From Sphaerochaetaceae bacterium (GTDB lineage: Bacteria > Spirochaetota > Spirochaetia > Sphaerochaetales > Sphaerochaetaceae), in NCBI GenBank assembly GCA_028532915.1, contig JAQQAI010000089.1, forward strand, positions 292,456 through 356,455: DNA of 64,000 bases, given 5' to 3'. The translations under genes and the position numbers were made by a program. The notes under the pieces are model-generated. The model saw nothing but the letters and a program-made list of their open reading frames with translations, was not told the DNA's origin and ran no database searches. Shown piece after piece: positions 9,207-16,456 of the stretch. Each line of letters begins with the position of its first letter. Position 1 is the first letter of the stretch.

Positions 9207-10556
9207 TTATAATGCAAGCATCAGGTCGATCGAGGCGATATTGTTCACTAGAGCCTTCATGAACCGGGCTCCGGGAGCACCGTCGACCGCCATATGGTTC
9301 ACCGTCAGTGACAGGGCTATATGAGGAACGAACGAGACATCGTCTCCCCCTTTTCCTACGGGTCTCAGCGAAATACCGCCGACTCCGAGTATCGCGACTT
9401 CCGGTATATTGATCACCGGAGTGAACGAATCGATTCCGAGGGCGCCGAGATTGGTCACCGTAAAGGTCGAACCGCTGAGTTCATCCATTTGAGCCTTACC
9501 GTCGATCGCCTTCTGTGCGAGACGTTTAGCTTCCGAACTCAACTCGCGCAATGAACGCAGAGAAGCGAAGGGGATGACCGGAACCAGAAGGCCCTTGGGT
9601 GTGTCGACTGCACATCCGAGATGCACATGCTCGAACTCGACGATCTTGTCTCCCAGGTAATGAGCGTTCAACGCGGGGAACTGCTGCAGTGTTTTCGCGA
9701 CTGCGAACATCACCATATCGTTCAGCGTGACATTCTGCAGTTCAAGAGCGGGATCACTGTTTTTACATCTGGCTCTCAGAGCCATCAGTGATGTGGCATC
9801 TGCATAACTTGTCATGGTGAACTGCGCTGTCGTGGCAAGGGATTCGCCCATTCTCTGGGCAGTGACCTTTCTGACTCCTTTGACCGGAATCTCCCTGACC
9901 TCCCCGGGGAAGGCAAGCGATGAAGTTTCAGCAGCAGTGTCGCCGGAATGTTTCAACAGATCCTTGAGAAGGATTCTTCCGCCGATCCCGCTTCCCTGAG
10001 GCGGAGCAAAACCGTCACCGTTGACGATGGCTTCTTTTGCAGCCGGTGATATCGAAGGATATTGAGCTGAATAGGCCAGCACATCACGTTCGATGATTCT
10101 TCCTTTCGGTCCGCTGGGTTGTACAGATGAGAGAGGCACTCCATGATCCTGAGCGGCATGCCTGGCTCTAGGTGAGGCAAAAAGTTCATCCGACTCATTG
10201 ACAGTCCTGACCGGTTCGGCAGGATTTTTCTGCACGGCGACCTCTTCCTTTTCTGCCTTTTGAGGTGCACTTTCCTCAATTCCCTCTTTTTTGGGAGTGG
10301 AAATCTCCACCTTCTCCCCTTTTTCACCGACGATCATCATAGGAGACATGACGGGAACTTCATCCCCGACTTCATATAATAAGGCAAGGACAGTTCCGTC
10401 TGCACTCGATTCCACCTCGATGGTAGACTTATCTGTTTCCGCTTCGCATACGACATCTCCGGCAGAAACGGTGTCTCCAACGGCAACTCTCCATTCGAGA
10501 ATGATACATGCTTCAACAGAATTCCCTTGTTTCGGCATTACAACTTCTACAGCCAT
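9207..10556 (-). CDS. Dihydrolipoamide acyltransferase (E2) with tandem E3-binding domains
   Basis: Core of the complex, transferring the acyl group from lipoamide to CoA. Residues 1-80 are one lipoyl domain with the lipoylated lysine at 43 (ETDKSTIEV). A charged linker follows. Residues ~127-162 form a peripheral subunit-binding domain (SPRARHAA to RIIERDVL). Residues ~168-203 look like a second, weaker copy (SPAAKEA to RILLKDLL). The remainder is the catalytic trimer domain ending in NHMAVDGAPGARF, with His421 and Asp425 as the acyltransferase pair. Two binding domains behind one lipoyl domain is uncommon. GGGAG precedes the ATG by 7 nt; the regulator gene ends 12 nt upstream. The acyl group handled is not clear from sequence. 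Confidence 0.9.
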   Translation of the reverse strand: MAVEVVMPKQGNSVEACIILEWRVAVGDTVSAGDVVCEAETDKSTIEVESSADGTVLALLYEVGDEVPVMSPMMIVGEKGEKVEISTPKKEGIEESAPQKAEKEEVAVQKNPAEPVRTVNESDELFASPRARHAAQDHGVPLSSVQPSGPKGRIIERDVLAYSAQYPSISPAAKEAIVNGDGFAPPQGSGIGGRILLKDLLKHSGDTAAETSSLAFPGEVREIPVKGVRKVTAQRMGESLATTAQFTMTSYADATSLMALRARCKNSDPALELQNVTLNDMVMFAVAKTLQQFPALNAHYLGDKIVEFEHVHLGCAVDTPKGLLVPVIPFASLRSLRELSSEAKRLAQKAIDGKAQMDELSGSTFTVTNLGALGIDSFTPVINIPEVAILGVGGISLRPVGKGGDDVSFVPHIALSLTVNHMAVDGAPGARFMKALVNNIASIDLMLAL

Positions 10557-10568
10557 CTTAATACTCCC

Positions 10569-11321
10569 TTATACAATTATTAATTTTATTCCTAATCCCT
10601 CGATCTCTTTTACTGCCGAATCTACCAGATTCGAATCGGTAATCAGAACATCGATATCTTCCAATGAGCATATTCTCACAAAACCTATCTGATTGAATTT
10701 GGTGGAATCTGCCACCACGACCTTGGTGGTAGCCTGACTACACATCCGGCGTACGATCTCGGCATTTTCGGTAAGAGGTGTGGTAAGGCCATGAGTGAGA
10801 GAGAATCCGTCGGTTCCGGCAAAGGTTATTCCCACATGATACTGCTCCAGCTGTGCCAATGTGAGAGGACCGACGAGAGCTTCGGCGGAAGGACGAAACT
10901 CTCCACCTACCATCGTAAGTGAAATATTGGGGTTCCCTCTCACATAGGCTGAAAGGAGTGTCGAATTCGTAACGATCTGCACATCTCTTTTCCCGTACAG
11001 ATACTTCGCGATGAAAGCGCTCGTCGTCCCGTTGGTGATCATGATCTTGTCGCCGTCGGAAATCATCTGGGCTGCAGCCTGTGCAATTCTCTTTTTCGTC
11101 TCGATGTTGCTGGACTGCTTTTCCATGAAAGTGGGATGATAGGCGACCATGGCCGAACCGTGCGAACGGTTGATGACTCCCTTGGTCTCAAGCGAACGGA
11201 GGTCACTTCGTATGGTGACCGCAGAAACTCCCAGACTGCTGCTGAGCTGATTAACTGACAGCTCGCCATCCTGAACCAATAGAGCAATGATCTGTTCTTC
11301 CCTGTTTGACAATCCTACCAT
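10569..11321 (-). CDS. DeoR/GlpR-family transcriptional regulator
   Basis: First gene of the dehydrogenase-sugar operon and its likely local regulator. The N-terminal ~60 residues form a DeoR winged helix (SVNQLSSSLGVSAVTIRSDL, then LETKGVINRSHG). The rest is the phosphosugar-sensing domain related to ribose-5-phosphate isomerase (MITNGTTSAFIA, TNS, MVGGEFR, AGTDGFSLTHGLTT). Family members are usually repressors released by a phosphorylated sugar intermediate, which agrees with a ketose kinase in the same operon. Length (250 residues) is normal. The ATG at 11321 is preferred; a GTG two codons earlier is possible. The only strong promoter for all eight genes lies just upstream, so autoregulation is likely. 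Confidence 0.85.
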   Translation of the reverse strand: MVGLSNREEQIIALLVQDGELSVNQLSSSLGVSAVTIRSDLRSLETKGVINRSHGSAMVAYHPTFMEKQSSNIETKKRIAQAAAQMISDGDKIMITNGTTSAFIAKYLYGKRDVQIVTNSTLLSAYVRGNPNISLTMVGGEFRPSAEALVGPLTLAQLEQYHVGITFAGTDGFSLTHGLTTPLTENAEIVRRMCSQATTKVVVADSTKFNQIGFVRICSLEDIDVLITDSNLVDSAVKEIEGLGIKLIIV

Positions 11322-11359
11322 ATCCACTTCTCTTTACAAATTCTTTCTATATGCTTTCG

Positions 11360-11388
11360 ATTATATTTCATTATACTTTCATTTACAA
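11360..11388 (-). promoter_or_regulatory. Sigma-70-type promoter of the DeoR-dehydrogenase-kinase operon
   Basis: On the minus strand TTGTAA (11388-11383) and a perfect TATAAT (11365-11360) are separated by 17 nt, about 40 nt before the regulator start. GAAAG occurs three times around and just after it, a possible DeoR-type operator pattern. Confidence 0.65.
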
Positions 11389-11436
11389 GTCTTTTCTTCA
11401 TCGTTTTTCATCAGATTCCAATTTTCCCTTCGAATC

Positions 11437-11463
11437 TTGTCAAAACCTCCCAGAGTCTATAGT
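11437..11463 (+). promoter_or_regulatory. Probable lrgAB promoter
   Basis: TTGTCA and TATAGT are separated by 15 nt, 22 nt before the lrgA start. The spacing is short, but TATAGT recurs as a -10 box elsewhere in this window. Confidence 0.45.
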
Positions 11464-11485
11464 GTAGAGTGAATGGAGAGCCATT

Positions 11486-11842
11486 ATGCCTATACTTGTA
11501 CAGATTTTGCTTTTTTCAATCGTCGGTCTGGCAGGAGTCGCGTTATCAAACATCCTTCCGATCCCTTTTCCCGCTTCGATCCTTTCGATGGTCATCCTTT
11601 TTCTGCTCCTTCTTTTCAGGATCATCAGGAAAGAGGACGTGAAGGGAGTTTCCACGACTCTGGTGAACAATATGGGACTCTTTTTCATCGTACCTGCCAT
11701 ATCGATTGTGAAATATATCGACACGATAGGTGATAATCTGATCTATTTCCTTCTGATATCAATCATTGCGACGATCACTACATTCATAGCAAGCACTCTA
11801 TCGATAAAACTCGCCATCAGATTTCTCAAGAGGGTAAAATAA
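11486..11842 (+). CDS. lrgA: LrgA/CidA-family membrane protein
   Basis: A 118-residue inner-membrane protein with four hydrophobic segments and the CidA/LrgA motif around PIPFPASILSMVILF. Partner of LrgB. The pair was first described as holin-like; in Bacillus and Streptococcus, LrgAB-type proteins are known to act as pyruvate transporters. Good ribosome site (GGAGA). It is divergent from the 2-oxo acid dehydrogenase operon, which makes a role in pyruvate or overflow-acid movement attractive here, though this is inference from position only. Confidence 0.85.
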   Translation: MPILVQILLFSIVGLAGVALSNILPIPFPASILSMVILFLLLLFRIIRKEDVKGVSTTLVNNMGLFFIVPAISIVKYIDTIGDNLIYFLLISIIATITTFIASTLSIKLAIRFLKRVK

Positions 11843-11843
11843 T

Positions 11844-12524
11844 ATGGAACAGTTGACAGCGACGCCATTCTTCGGTCTGAGCCTTACCATAACAACCTTC
11901 ATGGCAGGACGCTTTCTCGCGAGGAGAATACGGCTTGCCATTGCAAACGAGATGATCATTGCGATCCTTCTGTGTCTTGCCGTCATGTACATTTTCGACA
12001 TCAGAGTCGAACAGTATATTCAAAGCAGTGCGGCCCTTAATTTCATGATCATTCCGGCAACCATAGCTCTTGCCTATCAGGTATATGAGCAGATATCCTA
12101 CGTGAAAGCCTATCTCCTACCGCTTCTTGTAGGGACGATCGTAGGGTCCGCCGTTTCGATCGGTTCGGTGCTGCTCCTTCTCAGGATCTTCCCTCTTCCA
12201 GATATTCTCGGCCGATCACTGATTCCGAAATCTGTAACCACTGCGATAGCGATGGAGGTGAGCACACTTCTCGGTGGCGAACCTTCGATCACGATACTGG
12301 CCGTGGTGTTCACGGGTTTCACCGGAATTCTGATCAATCCATTCCTCATAAAAGTACTCAAGGTGAAAGACCCGGTGGTCACGGGGCTCGGGTTCGGCAT
12401 CAGTGCTCACGTGATAGGAACCGCGAAAGCTTTCGAATATGGTAAGGTCGAAGGAGCTATGGCATCAATCGCGATCTTCTTCACCGGGGTCGCCACGGTT
12501 GTGTTCTCGCTACTGCTCATCTAA
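11844..12524 (+). CDS. lrgB: LrgB/CidB-family membrane protein
   Basis: A 226-residue polytopic membrane protein of the LrgB family. Conserved features are SLIPKSVTTAIAMEVS and LGFGISAHVIGTAKAFEYG near the C-terminus. It starts 1 nt after the lrgA stop behind AGAGGG, so translation is probably coupled. The last 15 nt overlap the convergent AraC-type gene. It should form a membrane complex with LrgA. Confidence 0.88.
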   Translation: MEQLTATPFFGLSLTITTFMAGRFLARRIRLAIANEMIIAILLCLAVMYIFDIRVEQYIQSSAALNFMIIPATIALAYQVYEQISYVKAYLLPLLVGTIVGSAVSIGSVLLLLRIFPLPDILGRSLIPKSVTTAIAMEVSTLLGGEPSITILAVVFTGFTGILINPFLIKVLKVKDPVVTGLGFGISAHVIGTAKAFEYGKVEGAMASIAIFFTGVATVVFSLLLI

Positions 12525-13340
12525 AAGTATCTGATGCTGAGGACCGATCTTCTGCAGGTAGTTGCGCCGGTAGTAGGTCGGAGCAAGACCGGTTTTCGCT
12601 TTGAACTGTTTTGAGAAATGGAACTCACTCGAAAATGACAGAGTAGCAGCTATTTCCTTTATCGACAGCTCCGTACAGGTCAGCAGCGCGCTGGCAGCCT
12701 CGATTTTCAATTTCATATAATACTTCATCGGCGTCTGATGCATCCGCTCTCCGAACAGTCTGATGAAGTAGCTTTCGGTAAGATGAAGCTCACTAGCAAG
12801 TTCGGAAAGTGTCAGATTTGCCATCACATTCTTCTGCATGATCCTTAGGGCCTTCTCGAGATGTCTTGACTCATTGTCGTTATTCAGTCCCTTCCTTCCG
12901 TCCTGCACCTGATACAACAGTGATGCGATCTGGTGACAGGCCGACTGATGCCGGTTGTATGAAGAAGAGAGAGCCTTCTCCTTGATCTCCTCGAAAAAGA
13001 ACCGGTAGTTGGTACCGATATGATAGGGTGAATTCGCCTGCTGCTGTTCGAACAGGGAAGTAAGTGCCGTCTCGTTCTTTGAAAGTCTCAGAAGTATCGC
13101 ATAATAGGTTATGGGATTTGAAGAACTCGCTTTTATCGTATGGACAATCTGAGGCAGAGAGACGAACATAGTACCGGGGCTTATGGTGTAGCTAGTACGA
13201 TTATTGATAAATTGCCCGTCACCTCCGAGAAAGTAATGAATCTCATACTCATCTTCTTTGTGAGCATGAGTTCGCCCGTGCCATTTGAGTTCATTCTGAT
13301 TCTTCATCTGATAAACAAAAACTGCGTCGACAATTTTCAT
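12510..13340 (-). CDS. AraC-family regulator, probable xylose regulator
   Basis: A 276-residue regulator with an N-terminal cupin-type sensing domain (about residues 10-150; HAHKEDEYEIHYFLGG) and a C-terminal double helix-turn-helix (NLTLSELASELHLTESYFIR and IKEIAATLSFSSEFHFSKQF). It is divergent from xylBA and separated from it by about 90 nt containing a perfect palindrome, so control of xylose genes is likely; I infer this from position. No clear Shine-Dalgarno sequence precedes the ATG at 13340. A second candidate ATG is at 13307. The half-site GACAATTTT occurs across its own start, suggesting autoregulation. Confidence 0.8.
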   Translation of the reverse strand: MKIVDAVFVYQMKNQNELKWHGRTHAHKEDEYEIHYFLGGDGQFINNRTSYTISPGTMFVSLPQIVHTIKASSSNPITYYAILLRLSKNETALTSLFEQQQANSPYHIGTNYRFFFEEIKEKALSSSYNRHQSACHQIASLLYQVQDGRKGLNNDNESRHLEKALRIMQKNVMANLTLSELASELHLTESYFIRLFGERMHQTPMKYYMKLKIEAASALLTCTELSIKEIAATLSFSSEFHFSKQFKAKTGLAPTYYRRNYLQKIGPQHQILLDEQ

Positions 13341-13360
13341 ATGTCAATTATATACATGTG

Positions 13361-13376
13361 TAGACAATTTTGTCTA
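13361..13376. promoter_or_regulatory. Palindromic operator between araC-type gene and xylBA
   Basis: TAGACAA-TT-TTGTCTA is a perfect 7-bp inverted repeat. A second partial copy, GACAATTTT, lies 34 bp away at 13329-13337 over the regulator's start. A small hairpin with CTCCA/TGGAG arms (13397-13409) sits just before the xylB ribosome site. Confidence 0.5.
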
Positions 13377-13428
13377 TTTTTATTTTCACCTGTCTCCTCC
13401 ATTATGGAGACGATAGGAGATGTACGAG

Positions 13429-14922
13429 ATGGCAGTTATTGCAGGAATAGATGTCGGCACGCAATCCACGAAGGTTGTGCTTTACGATGAGAAGACAAGA
13501 GAGATCATAGCTCAGGCTAGTTCACCCCACCGGATCATCGCACAGGATGACGGGACCAGAGAACAGAAGGCCTCATGGTGGACCGATGCGATACGGACGT
13601 GTTTCGACTCGATTGACGAACGCAGTAAAAGAAGAATCGATGCCATCGGTGTAAGCGGACAGCAGCACGGATTCGTTCCCCTCGATAAGGATGGAAACGT
13701 CCTGTATAACGTGAAACTGTGGAACGACACTTCGACCGCTTCAGAATGTGAATACCTCACCCGATGTGCCGGAGGCCGGCAGAAGCTGCTCGAGAACGAA
13801 GGAAATCTGATCCTTCCCGGTTATACAATCGGAAAGATCCTCTGGCTCAAGAACCACAAAAGAGAATTGTACGACAGGCTTGCTCACATCCTTCTTCCCC
13901 ACGATTACATCAACTATTACCTTACCGGAAATATCACATGTGAAGCAGGAGATGCATCGGGAACAGGACTGTTCAATGTTAGAGAGCGCACATGGTCTCA
14001 CCGTCTTGCCGCCTGTATAGATGACAAAAGGAATATCATCGAATGCATGCCTCCTCTCATCTCAAATGAGAAGAGCTGCGGAACCATACGTGCTGAAATA
14101 GCAGCCGACCTGCATCTGAGAGAAGATGTCATCGTCTCGTCCGGAGGCGGAGATAATATGATGGGAGCAATCGGAACAGGAGTCGTGAACGAAGGGACCA
14201 TGTGTGTATCACTTGGAACCAGCGGGACGATCTTTGCCCATTCGTCCACTCCTCTGATCGATGACAACGGCTATCTCGCCGCATTCTGTTCTTCGACGAA
14301 CGCATATCTGCCTCTATTGTGCACTATGAACTGCACCGTGGCGACCGAATATACACGTGCCCTTTTCGGTAAAGATGTGGTCTCTTTTGATATGGAGGCA
14401 AAAAAGGCTCCTATCGGCTGCGACGATCTTGTGATGCTCCCCTATTTCAATGGAGAGAGAACACCGAACTACCCCAACGGAAAAGGAACCCTGATCGGTC
14501 TGAATCAAAAGAATATGACCGAGGCTCACATCTGCCGGGCCGCGATGGAATCTGCGATATTCTCCCTGCGTCTAGGTCTGGACACCTTCAGGGAGAAAGG
14601 GTATGCGGTAAAGGAGATCAGACTCATCGGCGGTGGAGCGAAATCCAAGGTATGGCGTTCAATGTGTGCAGATATCTTCAATGTGAAAATTGTGATTCCC
14701 GAGGTTACAGAGGGAGCAGCCTTCGGAGCAGCGCTTCAGGCCCTATGGGCATTGTCCACTATCAACGGAGGCGGCAGAACGATCCAGGATATAGCAGATG
14801 AGCATGTTATCCTCGATTCCGATCATATCTACTATCCTGATGAGAAAAGAGTCGAATCATATGAAACGGCATATAAAAGATATCTCAACTATATGAAAGA
14901 AGTTGAACATATGTTCAAATAA
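13429..14922 (+). CDS. xylB: Xylulokinase
   Basis: FGGY kinase converting D-xylulose to D-xylulose 5-phosphate in the step after xylose isomerase. N-terminal AGIDVGTQSTKVV, xylulokinase-type GVSGQQHGFVPLD and LWNDTS, central SLGTSGTIFAH, and the C-terminal IGGGAKS ATP loop are present over ~497 residues, a normal length. I chose the ATG at 13429, 9 nt after TAGGAG; the ATG three codons earlier overlaps the ribosome site. xylA follows after 36 nt in the same transcript. Confidence 0.93.
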   Translation: MAVIAGIDVGTQSTKVVLYDEKTREIIAQASSPHRIIAQDDGTREQKASWWTDAIRTCFDSIDERSKRRIDAIGVSGQQHGFVPLDKDGNVLYNVKLWNDTSTASECEYLTRCAGGRQKLLENEGNLILPGYTIGKILWLKNHKRELYDRLAHILLPHDYINYYLTGNITCEAGDASGTGLFNVRERTWSHRLAACIDDKRNIIECMPPLISNEKSCGTIRAEIAADLHLREDVIVSSGGGDNMMGAIGTGVVNEGTMCVSLGTSGTIFAHSSTPLIDDNGYLAAFCSSTNAYLPLLCTMNCTVATEYTRALFGKDVVSFDMEAKKAPIGCDDLVMLPYFNGERTPNYPNGKGTLIGLNQKNMTEAHICRAAMESAIFSLRLGLDTFREKGYAVKEIRLIGGGAKSKVWRSMCADIFNVKIVIPEVTEGAAFGAALQALWALSTINGGGRTIQDIADEHVILDSDHIYYPDEKRVESYETAYKRYLNYMKEVEHMFK

Positions 14923-14958
14923 CCATTGATCTGATCGATTTCAGATGAGGAGGAATTG

Positions 14959-16296
14959 ATGAAAGACGTATTTGTCGGAAACACTGAATATTTCAAATCG
15001 GTAGAAAAGGTAGTCTATGAAGGACCGACCTCCGATAATCCGCTGGCTTTCAAATTCTACGATCCCGATAAGATCGTAGCAGGAAAGACGATGAAAGAGC
15101 ACCTGAGATTCTCGATTGCATACTGGCATTCATTCTGTGCAGACGGAAAGGATCCTTTCGGCAATGCGACGATCGACTTTCCATGGACGGATCCGGATCC
15201 CATGCAGAGTGCGCGAAATAAAGCGGAGGCCGCATTCGAATTCTTCACAAAGATTCAGGCCCCCTTCTATGCTTTCCATGATATCGACGCATCACCCGAA
15301 GGTGATAGTGCTGATCAGTATGTCAAAAATTACCATGAGATAGCCGACCTGCTCAAATCTCTTCAGGATGCGACAGGTGTAAAGCTTCTGTGGAACACTT
15401 CGAATCTTTTCAGCAATCCCCGATATATGAACGGTGCTGCAAGCAATCCCGAGTTCTCGGTGCTCACCCGTGCGGCTCTTCAGGTGAAGACATCTCTCGA
15501 TGTGAATGTCAAACTCGGCGGTCTGGGATACACCTTCTGGGGAGGACGTGAAGGTTATATGAGCTTGTGGAATACCGACACGAAACGTGAGCTGGATCAT
15601 CTCGGGATGTTCTTTGCGATGGCTCGTGATTACGGCAGAAAAATCGGTTTCAAAGGAAACTTCTACATCGAACCGAAACCGATGGAGCCGAGCAAACATC
15701 AGTACGACTATGATGCAGCCACAGCGATCGCCTTCATCAAAGAATACGGTCTGGAAAAGGATTTCTCATGCAACATCGAAAACAACCATGCCACATTGGC
15801 AGGCCATTCATTCGCCCACGATCTTCAGGTATGTGTAAACAACAACATGCTCGGATCTGTCGATGCGAATCAGGGAGATCCCCAGAACGGATGGGATACC
15901 GATGAATTCCCGACCAATGTGTACGACACGGTCGAAGCGATGATGATCATTCTCAAAAACGGCGGACTTCACAACGGCGGTCTCAACTTCGATGCGAAAC
16001 GACGGAGGAATTCCACCGATCTTGAAGATCTGTTCATCGCCCACATCGGAGGTATGGACACCTTTGCACTCGGTCTGGAAATCGCTCAGGCGATGATCGA
16101 TGACGGTAAGATCGATCATTTCAGAAGACAGAGATACTCATCCTTCGACAGCGGTGACGGTGCCAGATTCGAAGCGGGAAAGCTCGATCTGAAGACTCTT
16201 GCCGCTCTGTCTTCAACATTCAAAGATGAGAAGATCAGCGGGAAACAGGAGATGCTGATGAACCTGGTGAATCAGTACATGTTCCGCAGCAGATAA
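14959..16296 (+). CDS. xylA: Xylose isomerase
   Basis: Metal-dependent aldose-ketose isomerase (D-xylose to D-xylulose). The family signatures FHDIDASPEG (catalytic His), YTFWGGREGYM, FYIEPKPMEPSKHQYD and GSVDANQGD supply the metal ligands. Length (445 residues) is that of class II enzymes. ATG at 14959 follows GAGGAGG; a TTG one codon earlier is an unlikely start. Last gene before a strong terminator. No xylose transporter is present in the window. Confidence 0.96.
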   Translation: MKDVFVGNTEYFKSVEKVVYEGPTSDNPLAFKFYDPDKIVAGKTMKEHLRFSIAYWHSFCADGKDPFGNATIDFPWTDPDPMQSARNKAEAAFEFFTKIQAPFYAFHDIDASPEGDSADQYVKNYHEIADLLKSLQDATGVKLLWNTSNLFSNPRYMNGAASNPEFSVLTRAALQVKTSLDVNVKLGGLGYTFWGGREGYMSLWNTDTKRELDHLGMFFAMARDYGRKIGFKGNFYIEPKPMEPSKHQYDYDAATAIAFIKEYGLEKDFSCNIENNHATLAGHSFAHDLQVCVNNNMLGSVDANQGDPQNGWDTDEFPTNVYDTVEAMMIILKNGGLHNGGLNFDAKRRRNSTDLEDLFIAHIGGMDTFALGLEIAQAMIDDGKIDHFRRQRYSSFDSGDGARFEAGKLDLKTLAALSSTFKDEKISGKQEMLMNLVNQYMFRSR

Positions 16297-16313
16297 GACA
16301 CCTTCCACTGGAG

Positions 16314-16338
16314 AAGAGCCGCTTTTGCGGCTCTTTTT
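16314..16338 (+). terminator. Rho-independent terminator of xylBA
   Basis: A 9-bp perfect stem AAGAGCCGC/GCGGCTCTT closes a TTTT loop and is followed by a T tract, 18 nt past the xylA stop. Confidence 0.92.
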
Positions 16339-16401
16339 ACGTTATAGTTAATTCATACTACCGCCAGCCGTATTGAGCTTCTTTAGACTCTATACATAAT
16401 C

Positions 16402-16430
16402 TTCATTACATAGTACTTTCTAACTATAAT
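16402..16430 (+). promoter_or_regulatory. Promoter of the acyl-CoA ligase gene
   Basis: TTCATT and a perfect TATAAT are separated by 17 nt, with the -10 box ending 26 nt before the ATG. Confidence 0.55.
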
Positions 16431-16456
16431 GCAAAAAGGCGGTCAAAGAAGAGATT

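Noticed and set aside
5369..10556. Labelling the E1-E2-E3 genes simply as pyruvate dehydrogenase
   Set aside because: Motifs do not distinguish PDH from acetoin or branched-chain types, and the sugar-gene context argues for caution.
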